Assembly (NCBI RefSeq): GCF_049316285.1
Contig: NZ_JBMOXA010000012.1
Location: 138,935 to 202,934 of the forward strand
DNA: 64,000 nt
Direction: 5' to 3'
Source of the DNA: Rhodoferax_B sp049316285
Lineage (GTDB): Bacteria; Pseudomonadota; Gammaproteobacteria; Burkholderiales; Burkholderiaceae_C
Shown here: piece after piece, positions 25,632-35,138 of the stretch
Layout: each line of letters opens with the position of its first letter
How positions within the stretch are numbered: position 1 is the first letter of the stretch
Notes under the pieces: model-generated
What the model was told of the DNA's origin: nothing
What the model saw: the letters and a program-made list of their open reading frames with translations, nothing else
Database searches by the model: none
Program-made: the position numbers and the translations under genes

Positions 25632-26597
25632 ATGAAAACAACTCTCCAACGTCACGCTCTTGCTGGCGCAGCTTTGCTGTGCCTGGCCGCCCCCGCTTTC
25701 GCGCTGAACATCGTGGTCTCCAACGACGACGGCCTGACCAGCAACACCAAAGCCTTGTACGAAGCACTGAAGGCCGCGGGCCATGACGTCATCGTGTCCG
25801 TACCCTGCACCGGCCAAAGCGGCCGCGGTGCCGGCATCGTGATGTACAGCACCAACACCATCGTGCCGGACAACGACAAAACGCAGATCGAAGCCGAAGG
25901 CGGCTGCCACAACGGCGCAGCTCCCACCGGCGCGCCCGCGGTGGGCAAGTTCACCAAGGCCGGCTACACCGGCGGCGACTACTACTATGTGCACGGCACA
26001 CCCGTGATGGCCACGATGTATGGCCTGGACGTGGTGGCGCAAGCGCGCTGGGGCAAGGCGCCAGACCTGGTGTTGTCGGGGCCGAACGAAGGGCAGAACC
26101 TAGGCAACATCGTCAACAGCTCGGGCACCGTGGGCAATGCACAGTTCGCGGCTGCACGCGGCCTGCCGACCATCGCCTTGAGCGCTGGCTCGGACACCAC
26201 CGACAACACCAACCTGGCCAACCCGTATTCGGCCGTGGTGGCACAACTCACGCTGAACCTGGTGAAGTCGCTGCAGGCCAAGGCCGGCACGGGCGCACTG
26301 CTGCCCACAGGTGTGGCGCTGAATGTGAACTTTCCAAACGCCCCTACCACCGCGATGAAGTTCGCCTTCTCGCGCTTTGGCAGCTACCAGGCCTACAACC
26401 TGAAGTTCAACAACACCGTGCCTTACGGCTTGGGCGCGGGTGCCGGCTCCGGCACGGCCACGGCGGAGCAGGCCGAAGACGAATCCATCGTCTACAAGAC
26501 CAAGGTGGCGGTGACCGCCATGCAAGTGGGTTTTGAACACCGCCCCGCCGCACAGCAGTGGCTGCAGTTGCGCCTGCGCGAACTGTTTGCGCAGTGA
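25632..26597 (+). CDS. Exported SurE-like 5'/3'-nucleotidase
   Basis: A 321-residue SurE-family phosphatase carrying a signal peptide (MKTTLQRHALAGAALLCLAAPAFA, cleaved after AFA). The metal-binding start of the mature protein is NIVVSNDDGLTS, matching the NDDG motif. Other family segments are PCTGQSGRGAG, VHGTPVMATMYGL and LVLSGPNEGQNLG. Cytosolic SurE proteins are about 250 residues; this one is longer, with insertions around the substrate region. An exported version would act on nucleotides or polyphosphate in the periplasm. The downstream lipoprotein gene starts 10 bp after its stop, suggesting an operon. Confidence 0.88.
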   Translation: MKTTLQRHALAGAALLCLAAPAFALNIVVSNDDGLTSNTKALYEALKAAGHDVIVSVPCTGQSGRGAGIVMYSTNTIVPDNDKTQIEAEGGCHNGAAPTGAPAVGKFTKAGYTGGDYYYVHGTPVMATMYGLDVVAQARWGKAPDLVLSGPNEGQNLGNIVNSSGTVGNAQFAAARGLPTIALSAGSDTTDNTNLANPYSAVVAQLTLNLVKSLQAKAGTGALLPTGVALNVNFPNAPTTAMKFAFSRFGSYQAYNLKFNNTVPYGLGAGAGSGTATAEQAEDESIVYKTKVAVTAMQVGFEHRPAAQQWLQLRLRELFAQ

Positions 26598-26607
26598 GGT
26601 GCGCGGC

Positions 26608-27255
26608 ATGACTAAAACGTTTGCATTTTGTGCTGCGGCCTGTGCGGCCGTGGTGTTGACGGCCTGCGGCGGCGGAAGCAATGGCGACAGCGCATCCAGC
26701 TCACAGGTGGCGGTGGACAACCTCGCCACCGGCAGCTATGTGGTGGCCGTGGGCAGCGAAAGCGCGCCCACCATTGGCAAATACTACGCCGCCGCTGATG
26801 GCAGCCGCCTGCTGGTCTTGGCCGACAGCACCGACCGCGCGACCCAGCTCTACCGCAAGACGGGCACGGCTGAATGGCTGGCCGTACCCGCCGCGACGGG
26901 ACCGGTGACCGTGGCGCTGCTGCGCAGCACGGCACTAACCGGCAACAGCGCCACCCTGGCCTCGCTGGCGGGGCCTTATGCCGCGCAGGTGGCCAGTGGC
27001 ATGGCGGCCAGCTTTACGCTGGATGCCAACGGCAACATCACGGCGGGCACATCCAGCTGCAAGTTGTCCGGCAGCTTGGCTGCAGGCACTTTGCCCAACA
27101 CCTTCAAGCTGAGCCTGAACACTTCGGGCTGCGGCACGCTGCCCGCCACGAGCACCGGTGTAGCCACACTGGATGCGGACTACACGCCCGCCAAGTTCCG
27201 CATGGTGGCGGACAACGGCACGCAGTTGCTAGACCTCTGGGCTTACGCAGACTAG
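26608..27255 (+). CDS. Putative lipoprotein of unknown function
   Basis: A 215-residue protein starting MTKTFAFCAAACAAVVLTACGGG. The lipobox LTAC marks Cys20 as the lipidation site, followed by a Gly/Ser-rich linker. The mature part is a Thr/Ala/Ser-rich, mostly beta-type domain containing two further cysteines (SSCKLSG and SGCGTLP). It ends with FRMVADNGTQLLDLWAYAD. No known family is recognised. Its position right after the exported SurE gene suggests a shared periplasmic role. A terminator follows. Confidence 0.75.
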   Translation: MTKTFAFCAAACAAVVLTACGGGSNGDSASSSQVAVDNLATGSYVVAVGSESAPTIGKYYAAADGSRLLVLADSTDRATQLYRKTGTAEWLAVPAATGPVTVALLRSTALTGNSATLASLAGPYAAQVASGMAASFTLDANGNITAGTSSCKLSGSLAAGTLPNTFKLSLNTSGCGTLPATSTGVATLDADYTPAKFRMVADNGTQLLDLWAYAD

Positions 27256-27286
27256 CGCCTGCTAACCGCATTTGGCTCCCCACACA

Positions 27287-27321
27287 AGACCATGGCGCAC
27301 CCCGGCGCCTGGTCTTTTTTT
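27287..27321 (+). terminator. Rho-independent terminator after the SurE/lipoprotein genes
   Basis: Stem AGACCA(T)GGCGC with loop and GCGCCTGGTCT, an 11-bp stem with one bulged base, followed by a run of seven Ts. It starts 32 bp after the lipoprotein stop. Confidence 0.85.
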
Positions 27322-27495
27322 ATGCGTGAAATCGGCCGCTGACGCATAAGGGATGAACGCAGGCAGCTATCAAAATCTTTTTAAAACAAAAGCACTCGAT
27401 CAAGCCACCCCCGCAGCACGGACAATAGGTGGTTTGCCGGCGGCTGCCGTCGGCGTGTCCCGCTGTTGTTGAGTTGAAAACGAAAGAGATTGCCT

Positions 27496-28548
27496 GTGTT
27501 CAAAAACGTGTTGGTCTACCGTATTGGCCCCGCCTGGGCCCCTGATCTCACCAAGATTGAAGCCGCGTTGGACAGCCAGCGTTTTGAAGAATGTGGCGCC
27601 AACCAGGAGGTGTCCATGGGCTGGACCGAGCCACGCGGCGAAGCCGGTGGCGCGCTGGTCGAATCGGTCGGTGGCCAGTGGATTCTGAAGATGATGGTGG
27701 AGAGCAAATCCGTGCCCGCCGCCGTGGTCAAACGCAAGGCGCAGCAGCGCCTGGACGAGATTGAGGCCACCACCGGCCGCAAGCCCGGCAAGAAGGAAGC
27801 ACGCGACATACGCGACGACGTGAAGTTGTCGCTGCTGCCGCTGGCCTTCACCAAGCGCGGCAGTGTGCTGGTGTGGATAGACCCGAGCGAGCGCCTGATG
27901 GTGGTAGATGCCGGCAGCCAAAGCCGCGCCGACGACATCATCACCAGCCTGGTGAAGAACCTCGACGGTTTTGCCGTGATGCAGCTCAACACACAGCTCG
28001 CACCCAGCACCGCCATGGCCACCTGGCTGACCACACAGGAGCCGCCAGCCGGCTTCAGCATAGACCGCGAGTGTGAACTCAAGGCGGCCGATGAATCCAA
28101 GGCCGTGGTGAAGTACGCGCGCCACCCGCTGGACATCGAAGAAGTGCGCCAGCACGTGGCCGACGGCAAGATGCCGACCAAGCTGGCCATGGTGTGGGAA
28201 GACCGCGTGTCCTTCATCCTCACCGAGGGCCTGCAGGTGAAGAAGGTCAGCTTCATGGACGGCGTGTACGACGGCACCAGCAAAGAGAAGGAAGACGGTT
28301 TTGACGCCGATGTGGCGATTGGCACGGGTGAAATGCGCGAGCTGATTCCGGCGCTGTTGATGGCGCTGGGTGGCGAGGTGGTGATTGATGCCACGGCGCC
28401 AGCCGCAGATACATCCGGAGCCCTGGCTTCTGCGGGTGCCAGCGTGGTGAAGGATGCAGCATCGGGCTCCATGGCCGCAGCCGCCGCCACGCTGGTGAGC
28501 AAGGGCAACACCGCGCCGGAAAACTGGCCGGCTGATGCACCGTTTTAA
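27496..28548 (+). CDS. rdgC: Recombination-associated protein RdgC
   Basis: A 350-residue homologue of RdgC, a ring-shaped double-strand DNA-binding dimer that limits RecA action. Recognisable parts are MFKNVLVYRIG at the start, LPLAFTKRGSVLVWIDPSERLMVVDAGSQSRAD in the middle, and a core ending GTGEMRELIPALLMALGGE. A ~45-residue Ala-rich C-terminal extension follows the core and is probably disordered. The start is taken as GTG at 27496, giving the usual MFKN; a TTG two codons upstream is an alternative. Its stop overlaps that of the convergent TetR gene by 4 bp. Confidence 0.94.
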   Translation: MFKNVLVYRIGPAWAPDLTKIEAALDSQRFEECGANQEVSMGWTEPRGEAGGALVESVGGQWILKMMVESKSVPAAVVKRKAQQRLDEIEATTGRKPGKKEARDIRDDVKLSLLPLAFTKRGSVLVWIDPSERLMVVDAGSQSRADDIITSLVKNLDGFAVMQLNTQLAPSTAMATWLTTQEPPAGFSIDRECELKAADESKAVVKYARHPLDIEEVRQHVADGKMPTKLAMVWEDRVSFILTEGLQVKKVSFMDGVYDGTSKEKEDGFDADVAIGTGEMRELIPALLMALGGEVVIDATAPAADTSGALASAGASVVKDAASGSMAAAAATLVSKGNTAPENWPADAPF

Positions 28549-29306
28549 GCGCCGGCTTTAAGCCCGCCCCTTTGAGGCTTCCTGGGGGCCTTTGATCTTG
28601 CCTTGGTCTGCGCCGCTGGCGTGGACCAGGCCGCCAGAATCAGGCGCTGCATCGCGGCAAAGAGTTTTTCAATCTCGGCAAAGCTGCCGCTGTCTTGTGT
28701 CATGGGCGCACACGACAGCAGCGTGACACGCAGCACACGCGCCACGTCGTCCACCGGCGTTTCAGCCTTTAGTTCCCCCTGCGCAATCGCATCGGCCAGG
28801 GCTTGGCGCAGGTTGCGGTCATAGGCCTGGTCTACCCGCTGCAACGCCTGTGTGGCCAGCTCGCCCAATACCGGCAGATCAAGCCGCAGCCGCGACAGCG
28901 GACTCCAGACGTTGCGCTCACCCGGAGTGTGGTTGAAGCGGTTGTAGAACTGGCGCAGGTCGTCCAGTTGTGCTTGCAGGCGTTCCGCAAAGCGGCGATC
29001 GGCACAGGTCCAGTTGTCGGTGATACGTGTCTCGGCGCTGGTGGCAAATTTCTCGATCAACTCGGCCATCAGCTGCAGCTTGTCGCCGAAGTGGTGGTGG
29101 ATGTTGGCGCGTGTGGTCTGCACCGCCTCGGCAATGTGCGCAAAGCTGAAGCCGTCGTAACCGCGCAGCACGTAAAAGTCTTCGGCCACCCGCAGGATCT
29201 GCTGCCGCATCGGCATATTGGGCACCAGGCTAAGCCCAGAGGCCACCACCGATGGGGGCTGTGGGGCAGGGGCAGCAGCAGCGGTACGGCGGCGGGTGGT
29301 GGCCAT
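28545..29306 (-). CDS. TetR family transcriptional regulator
   Basis: A 253-residue regulator with a TetR DNA-binding domain at about residues 33-80 (MRQQILRVAEDFYVLRGYDGFSFAHIAEAVQTTRANIHHHFGDK) after a 30-residue disordered Ala/Pro-rich lead. A helical ligand domain and a basic C-terminal tail (KARSKAPRKPQRG) complete it. The ATG at 29306 is preferred over a longer frame reaching into the kinase gene. It lies 72 bp downstream of the FGGY kinase on the same strand and may be co-transcribed with the sugar locus; it could also be independent. Confidence 0.9.
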   Translation of the reverse strand: MATTRRRTAAAAPAPQPPSVVASGLSLVPNMPMRQQILRVAEDFYVLRGYDGFSFAHIAEAVQTTRANIHHHFGDKLQLMAELIEKFATSAETRITDNWTCADRRFAERLQAQLDDLRQFYNRFNHTPGERNVWSPLSRLRLDLPVLGELATQALQRVDQAYDRNLRQALADAIAQGELKAETPVDDVARVLRVTLLSCAPMTQDSGSFAEIEKLFAAMQRLILAAWSTPAAQTKARSKAPRKPQRGGLKAGA

Positions 29307-29377
29307 GGCTCTTTCAGATTCTGGTGGGTAAGTTTGATGAAAAATTATCGGCGATACGTCACGCACTTCTGGCGCCT

Positions 29378-31018
29378 TCAATGCAGCGTGCCCGCGCCGG
29401 GACAACCATCGACCACACCGTGCAGCAGGGCCAGCACCTCTTCGCGCTGCACCAGCATGCGGCGAAACGCGGCGTAGCCACAGGCGTGGATGTCGAACGA
29501 CGCGCGTGACGGCACAACCCGTTCACGGGTATGCACCATGGCAAGGCCGGCGGCCAGAAAGTCTGGGTAGACCCCCGCCGCCGTGGCCGCCAGCAGCGCC
29601 GTGCCCAGCAGCACACCATCTGCCTCGCGCGGCAGCAGCACGGCGCAGCCGGTGGCGTCGGCATACAGGCGCACCAGCAGCGGGCTCTTGGCGTGGCCGC
29701 CGGTGAGGTGCAGCTGGTTGATGCGGTAGCCGTAAGTGTTCAGCGCATCAATGATGTGGCGTGTGCCATACGCAATACCCACGGCCGTGGCGTGGTACAG
29801 CCGGGCCAGGCTTTCCATCGAGCTGTCCAGCTCCAGCCCATGCACCACACCGCGCAAATCGGGCCGCGCCAGCGGCGAGCGGTTGCCATGGAAGTCGGGC
29901 AGCACCAACACGTCGCTTGCATAACCGGGGCCTACCTCGGCCCGGCGGCGCAGCAGGTAGTCGGCCATGCGTGCATGCCGGTCTTCGCCCAGCGTGGCGC
30001 CCAGCACATGGGAGTCGAGCACGTGGTCGAGCAACGCGCCGGTGGCCGACTGGCCACCTTCGTTCAACCACCACTGTGGCAGCAACGCGCCAAAATACGG
30101 CCCCCACACGCCGGGCACGGCACGCGCCTGTGGCGACAAGGCCATGTGGCAGTTGGAGGTGCCGGCGATCAACGCCAGGCGGCTGTCCAGCTCTGGCCCT
30201 GCGGTGGCGCCCAACACGCCTAGCGCCCCCGCATGGGCGTCTATCATGCCCACGCCCACGGCAATGCCCGGCAACAAGCCCCAATCGCTGGCCACCGCCT
30301 CGGTGAGCCCACCAGCACGGCCACCCAGGGGTGTGGCCTGGGCAGGCAGGCGCAGTTGCTCACGCAGGTCGCCCAGCCCCAGCCGTAGCCACAGGTCTTC
30401 TTGCCAGCCGGGCGAGGGCTGCGCCGGGTGGTTGAGGTAGGCCCACTTGCAGGTGACGGTGCAGGCCGAGGCGTGCACCTGTCCGGTGGCGCGCCACACC
30501 AGAAAGTCCGCCAGGTCCAGCGCCAGGCCATAACGCGCCCAGGCCGCGGGCAGGTGGCGGCGCAGCCACAGCAGCTTGGGCAGCTCCATCTCGGGCGACA
30601 TGGTGTTGCCGACAAATTCAAGCACCGGGTGGTCGGTGGCGGTGATTTCGGCCGCCTCGGCCACGGCACGGTGGTCGGCCCACATCACCACGTTCCAGCG
30701 GTCGTCGCCCGTGGTGGATGCTGTGACCGGCGCACCCTGTGCATCCAGCAGCACCAGCGAACAGGTGGCGTCAAAACCCACACCCACCACGTCGCTGCTG
30801 GGTTGGCCGCAGGTGCCCAAGGCCTGGCGCACGGCCATGCCCACGGCGGCCCAGATCTGCGTGCTGTCGTGCTCGGCGTGGTTGTGCGCGGGGCGATTGA
30901 TATCGAATACGCGGCTGGCGCTGGCGAGCATGTGGCCGGCCGTGTCAAACACCCCCGCGCGGGCGCTGGTCGAGCCCACGTCGATGGCGAGCAGCAGCGG
31001 GGCGGCGACGGCGTCCAT
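29378..31018 (-). CDS. FGGY-family carbohydrate kinase (ribulokinase/ribitol kinase type)
   Basis: A 546-residue sugar kinase. The N-terminal ATPase signature is PLLLAIDVGSTSARAGVFD. The WADHRAVAEA and STTGDDRWNVVMWADHR segments and the length fit the pentulose-kinase (D-ribulokinase-like) subgroup. The central GMIDAHAGALGVLG contains the catalytic Asp, and the C-terminal motif is LHLTGGHAKSPLLVRLYADATG. It should phosphorylate a pentulose or pentitol imported by the ABC system just upstream, whose binding-protein gene ends 12 bp before its start. No dehydrogenase or epimerase accompanies it, so the complete pathway is unclear. Confidence 0.92.
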   Translation of the reverse strand: MDAVAAPLLLAIDVGSTSARAGVFDTAGHMLASASRVFDINRPAHNHAEHDSTQIWAAVGMAVRQALGTCGQPSSDVVGVGFDATCSLVLLDAQGAPVTASTTGDDRWNVVMWADHRAVAEAAEITATDHPVLEFVGNTMSPEMELPKLLWLRRHLPAAWARYGLALDLADFLVWRATGQVHASACTVTCKWAYLNHPAQPSPGWQEDLWLRLGLGDLREQLRLPAQATPLGGRAGGLTEAVASDWGLLPGIAVGVGMIDAHAGALGVLGATAGPELDSRLALIAGTSNCHMALSPQARAVPGVWGPYFGALLPQWWLNEGGQSATGALLDHVLDSHVLGATLGEDRHARMADYLLRRRAEVGPGYASDVLVLPDFHGNRSPLARPDLRGVVHGLELDSSMESLARLYHATAVGIAYGTRHIIDALNTYGYRINQLHLTGGHAKSPLLVRLYADATGCAVLLPREADGVLLGTALLAATAAGVYPDFLAAGLAMVHTRERVVPSRASFDIHACGYAAFRRMLVQREEVLALLHGVVDGCPGAGTLH

Positions 31019-31030
31019 GGCCAGACGGCA

Positions 31031-32317
31031 TCAAGCCTTCAGCAAGGGTTTGACACGTTCGGCAATCGCGGCCACCGCAGCCTTGGGCGTTTTCTGGCCT
31101 ATCACCGTGAGCTGTACTTCTTCCAGGAACACGGTCTGCGCACGGGCCGCTTCGGGAAACGCCGGCAGTGGCACACGTGCGTTGGCCAAGGCCTTGGCCT
31201 CGATGGCGGCAAACGGTTGGTCTTTGGCAAACGTGGCGTCGTTGTAGGTGGAGACACGCACCGGGCCGTTGCCATTACGCGCCGCACCCACGGTATTGGC
31301 CTTGGTCGACATGGCGCGTATGAAGCTCCAGGCGAGTTCTTTGTCCTGCGCATTGGCCGGAATGCCCATGGCCCAGAATTCGGTGACCGAGGCCATGCTG
31401 CTTTTGCCCTTGAGCGCCTGCGACTGCGGAAACTCTATCGCCTTGATGCGGCCCGGGTACTTGGACTGGTTGGCGCGGTTCAACTGGGTATGGCGCGCAA
31501 ACGGCAACACGCTGAACGCAGCACGGCCCTGCTGCAGCCAGGTGACCTGGTCGTCGTTGGTGGTGGTGGCATAACTGCGCGGCAGGGCCCCGGCCTTGAA
31601 CATGTCCTGCAACGTGGTCAGCGCTTTTTCCATGGCGTCCGGATCGGGCAGCAAGGCCAGGTCGGCACCGATGAAGTCGCCGCCAAAGGCACGTGCAAAC
31701 GTGACCGGAAACACCGCCAGGTCGCTGGCCAGCACCATGCCCACCACGGGTGTGCCGGCCGCCGAGCGGAAGCTGAGTTGTTTCGCCTGGTCGACCAGTT
31801 CTTCCAGCGAGGTGGGTGGCGCCTTGATGCCACGCTCTTCCAGCAGCGCCTCGTTGTAGAACAAGGCCTGTGTGGCGTGGCGGAAAGGCACGGCCGCCAG
31901 CTTGCCGCCAAAACGCATGGCCGACACCAGGCCGGGGGCAATGTCGGCAAAGTCTTCGATCGGCGCCTTGGCCTGGAAGGCATCCAGCGGCGCCAGCAGG
32001 CTGGCCGCAGCGGGCGTGGCGCGGCTGTTGACAACAAAGCCGACACCGAAATCGGTTTTCTCGAGTGAGGCTTCGCGGAACAGGCGGTCTTGCAGCGGGT
32101 TGGTGTCGAAGCTGGTCCAGACACATTCGGCGTTGGCGCTGTTGCGCCAGGGCGCTGTGAGGTCGCCTGCGGGGCCGGTGGTCAGGCTGGTCTGGTGCAC
32201 GCGGTGGCACAGGATGTTGAGTGTCGAGCCTGCGGCCCACAACGGGCCCGCCGCCAATGCGGCTGCGCCGCCCAGCGCGGATTGAAGGGCTTGCCTGCGG
32301 GTCCAGTGGTGCGTCAT
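31031..32317 (-). CDS. Sugar ABC transporter substrate-binding protein (family 1)
   Basis: A 428-residue exported binding protein. The start at 32317 follows CAGGAGAGCACC. MTHHWTRRQALQSALGGAAALAAGPLWA is a twin-arginine-like signal. The mature protein shows family 1 features: AVPFRHATQALFYNEALLEERGIKAPPTSLEEL, TWLQQGRAAFSVLPF and SVTEFWAMGIPANAQDKELAWSFI. It delivers its ligand, presumably a carbohydrate or polyol, to the two permeases encoded upstream. No matching ATPase gene lies in this set; the PotA-like ATPase at 40.4 kb or a shared ATPase elsewhere may serve. Confidence 0.9.
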   Translation of the reverse strand: MTHHWTRRQALQSALGGAAALAAGPLWAAGSTLNILCHRVHQTSLTTGPAGDLTAPWRNSANAECVWTSFDTNPLQDRLFREASLEKTDFGVGFVVNSRATPAAASLLAPLDAFQAKAPIEDFADIAPGLVSAMRFGGKLAAVPFRHATQALFYNEALLEERGIKAPPTSLEELVDQAKQLSFRSAAGTPVVGMVLASDLAVFPVTFARAFGGDFIGADLALLPDPDAMEKALTTLQDMFKAGALPRSYATTTNDDQVTWLQQGRAAFSVLPFARHTQLNRANQSKYPGRIKAIEFPQSQALKGKSSMASVTEFWAMGIPANAQDKELAWSFIRAMSTKANTVGAARNGNGPVRVSTYNDATFAKDQPFAAIEAKALANARVPLPAFPEAARAQTVFLEEVQLTVIGQKTPKAAVAAIAERVKPLLKA

Positions 32318-32368
32318 GGTGCTCTCCTGTTGTGGGTGTGCTCTGGAAACTTGTAGCAATGCCGTCGT

Positions 32369-33220
32369 TCAAGCTTTCACGGCGCCGCCCGTGAGGCCGG
32401 CCACCAGGTGTTTCTGCATCAGCAATACGAACAGCAAAATGGGAATCAGCTGCACCGTGGAAGCGGCGAACAACACGCCCCATTCCACACCGTCCAGCGA
32501 GCCCATCATTTCGGAGATCACCAGCGGCGCGGTCTTGGCCCTGGTGGAGGTGAAGATGAAGGCAAACAAAAATTCGTTCCAGGCGTAGACGATGACAAAC
32601 ACCGCCACCGCCAGCATGCCCTGGCGCGCCAGCGGCCGGATGATGCGCCACAGAATGGTGAAGCGGCCCGCGCCATCGACCATCGCGGCCTCGTCCAGCT
32701 CGTGTGGAATCTGGTCGATGAAGGTGCGCATGAGGATGGTGCCCAGCGACACAAAAAATGTGGCGTACAGCAGGATCAACACCAGGTGGGTGTCGTTCAG
32801 GCCCATGTAATTGACCACCCCAAACAACGGCAGCGTGATGACGATGGGCGGCAGCAAACGCACAACAATCAGGAACAGCGCGCTGCGCTCCAGCCACGGG
32901 CTGCGGATACGCGAGTAGGCAAACCCCGCCATGGTGCTGGTGGCCACCACCAGCAAGGTGGCGCCGGCGGTGACGATGAAGCTGTTGAGCAGGCCATGGA
33001 AGAAGCCGCCCCAACGTGTCCACAGGTCAGCATAGTGCTGCAGCGTGGGGCTGAACGTGAGGCGCGGTGGCACGGCAAAAATGTCTTGCCCGGGTTTCAG
33101 TGAAGACAGCACCATGAAGGCAATCGGCACCAGGGACCACAGCAGGATCACCAGCACCGCCAGCCACTTGCCGGCGGGCACGGCCAGCTTCTTGAACGTG
33201 TGCTTGTGGCTAATGGCCAT
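32369..33220 (-). CDS. Carbohydrate ABC permease, MalG/LacG type
   Basis: A 283-residue inner-membrane permease with six predicted helices. The cytoplasmic coupling motif is FIDQIPHELDEAAMVDGAGRFTILWRIIRPLARQ, matching the EAA consensus of sugar importers. It ends in the typical LMQKHLVAGLTGGAVKA. Its start lies 11 bp inside the preceding permease gene, so the two are translationally coupled. It is part of the importer formed with the 33210-34157 permease and the 31031-32317 binding protein. Confidence 0.93.
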   Translation of the reverse strand: MAISHKHTFKKLAVPAGKWLAVLVILLWSLVPIAFMVLSSLKPGQDIFAVPPRLTFSPTLQHYADLWTRWGGFFHGLLNSFIVTAGATLLVVATSTMAGFAYSRIRSPWLERSALFLIVVRLLPPIVITLPLFGVVNYMGLNDTHLVLILLYATFFVSLGTILMRTFIDQIPHELDEAAMVDGAGRFTILWRIIRPLARQGMLAVAVFVIVYAWNEFLFAFIFTSTRAKTAPLVISEMMGSLDGVEWGVLFAASTVQLIPILLFVLLMQKHLVAGLTGGAVKA

Positions 33221-34157
33221 GGCCCGCCCCCTGACGACCTTGACGACGTAGTGCCCACAGATACCCCGCACCCAGCAGCAAGGACACCAGCACCATCACC
33301 CAGCCGGTGGCAGAGGCAGCGCCAAAGGCGTTGAAACGGAAGGCTTCCAGATATAGGTAGACCCCCACCACTTCGGTGGTGCGTGCCGGGCCACCGCCGG
33401 TGAGCAACCACGCCTCGGAAAAGATGCGGAAGACAAAGATGTAGCGGAACAAGGCGGCCAGCAAAATGGCCGGCATCAACAAGGGCAGGGTGATACGGCG
33501 AAACGACTGCCAGGCGGTGGCGCCGTCTATCCTGGCGGCTTCATAAAGCTCGGTGGGGATGGACAAACGCGCGGCGTAGAGGATCAAAAACGTGAACGGC
33601 AAATGCAGCCAGATGGACAGCAGTGCGATCAGGCTCAGGCCGTGGGCCGGGTTGATAGACCACTCCAGCGGCGGCAGGCCCATGGCCATCACCGCCTGTG
33701 TCACCGGGCCGGCATCCGGGTCGAACAGGAAACGCCACACGGCTGCGGCCGAGACCTCACTCACCGCATAAGGCGCCAAGGTGGCGGCGAGCAACAAACG
33801 CTTGGCCGGCACACCGCTGGTGAACAGCAGCGCCATGGCCAGGCCCAACAACAACTCCACGTGCACCACGGTCACGATGATGAGTACGGTGTTCCACAGG
33901 GCGCGCCAGAAGTAGCCATCGGTCAATACATGCAGGTAGTTGGCCAGCCCCACAAACGTCGGCGCCTTGCCAAAAGTGGATGAGTAAAAACTCAGCCACA
34001 ACACGTAGAGCGCGGGCACCACCAGCACCGTGAGCACCAACACCTGGGCCGGCGCAACCATGGGCCAGGCCATGGCGCTGCGCGAGGCGAGCGCTTTTTT
34101 CCAGCGCCAAGCGGGTCGGCTGCTGGCTGGCACCAAGCTGGTGGTGACCGTGTTCAT
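33210..34157 (-). CDS. Carbohydrate ABC permease, MalF/UgpA type
   Basis: A 315-residue inner-membrane permease with six helices. The coupling motif is ELYEAARIDGATAWQSFRRITLPLLMPAI. The ATG at 34157 overlaps the stop of the dioxygenase gene (ATGA). This links the TauD-type enzyme and the sugar importer in one transcript and excludes the longer frame running back into the dioxygenase gene. It ends by overlapping the second permease. Confidence 0.93.
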   Translation of the reverse strand: MNTVTTSLVPASSRPAWRWKKALASRSAMAWPMVAPAQVLVLTVLVVPALYVLWLSFYSSTFGKAPTFVGLANYLHVLTDGYFWRALWNTVLIIVTVVHVELLLGLAMALLFTSGVPAKRLLLAATLAPYAVSEVSAAAVWRFLFDPDAGPVTQAVMAMGLPPLEWSINPAHGLSLIALLSIWLHLPFTFLILYAARLSIPTELYEAARIDGATAWQSFRRITLPLLMPAILLAALFRYIFVFRIFSEAWLLTGGGPARTTEVVGVYLYLEAFRFNAFGAASATGWVMVLVSLLLGAGYLWALRRQGRQGAGHGH

Positions 34158-35083
34158 GCTGCCAGTTCTAGCGTATTGAGTTGGTGCAGCGCTGCCAGCG
34201 GCGTGTTGGCGGCTTCGTTGATGTCGGGTGCGGCCACAGGCGCCCAGCCTTCTATGGTGGTGCGGTAGGTCACACGGCGAAAGCCGGTGTAGTCGTTCAG
34301 CGCGGTGTGTAACACGCAGGGGTTGTCCCACATGGTCAACGTGCCCGGCTCCCAGCGGATGCGGCAATGGAATTCCGGGCGTGTGGCCACGTCCATCAGG
34401 TACTTGATGATGGGGCGGCTTTCGTCTTCGGTCAGGCCGCTGATGGAGCGCAACACGCTGGAGACAAAAACGTAGCGCTCGCCAGTGACCGGGTGTGCGC
34501 AGATCAGCGGGTGCTCGACCTCGGTTTCTTCGGCGTTGGCCGCATCTTTGCGCAAGCCCAGGCGCGACTGCATGGCGTTGATCGCAAAAACACCTTTGCC
34601 ACTGTGCAGGCCCATGCGCCCGTGCAGCATGGCGCGCATGCCCGGCGACAGCGCGCGGTAGGCATGCACCAGGCTGGTAAAGCAGGTGTCACCACCGACC
34701 GGCGGAATCACCTCGCCGTAGAGCATGGTGATGCCCGGTGGTTTGACCATCCAGGCGAGGTCCATGTGCCAGTCTTCACCAATCACCTTGCCGGTGTCGC
34801 TGGGCTCGCGGATGAACTGGATGATGTGCTCCAGGCCTTCCATGGGCGCGTGCACCGGGTTGCCGCTGAACGGGCCGAAACGCGCGGCCATGGCCTGGTA
34901 GTTGTGCGGGTTGAGCTGCTGGTCGCGCACGGCCACCACGTGATAAATGTCGAGCGCTTTTTTAACTTCACGGAAGGTTTCTTCGTCAGGTGAGGCCGCC
35001 AGGTCCACACCGCGAATGTCGGCGCCCAGGGCGCCGGTGATGGGGCTTACGTCTATGCGCTTGAAACGAGGGTCTCGCAGCAT
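34154..35083 (-). CDS. TauD/TfdA-type Fe(II)/2-oxoglutarate dioxygenase
   Basis: A 309-residue non-heme iron dioxygenase. Iron ligands are visible as H106-x-D108 (EDWHMDLAW) and distal H259 (PCVLHTALNDY). The 2-oxoglutarate-binding Arg is in FRRVTYRTTIEG. The ATG at 35083 (MLRDPRFKRIDVSPITGALGAD) has AAGGA 8 nt upstream and gives the normal family N-terminus; longer starts add only a few residues. Family members hydroxylate taurine, phenoxyacetates, alpha-ketoacids or carnitine-like compounds. Here it is translationally coupled to a sugar importer, which is unusual. The substrate is unknown. Confidence 0.92.
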   Translation of the reverse strand: MLRDPRFKRIDVSPITGALGADIRGVDLAASPDEETFREVKKALDIYHVVAVRDQQLNPHNYQAMAARFGPFSGNPVHAPMEGLEHIIQFIREPSDTGKVIGEDWHMDLAWMVKPPGITMLYGEVIPPVGGDTCFTSLVHAYRALSPGMRAMLHGRMGLHSGKGVFAINAMQSRLGLRKDAANAEETEVEHPLICAHPVTGERYVFVSSVLRSISGLTEDESRPIIKYLMDVATRPEFHCRIRWEPGTLTMWDNPCVLHTALNDYTGFRRVTYRTTIEGWAPVAAPDINEAANTPLAALHQLNTLELAA

Positions 35084-35138
35084 GGGGGCCATCCTTTGCA
35101 GAACTGGCAAGGCCACAGGCAAACGCTGAAAGCCTTGA

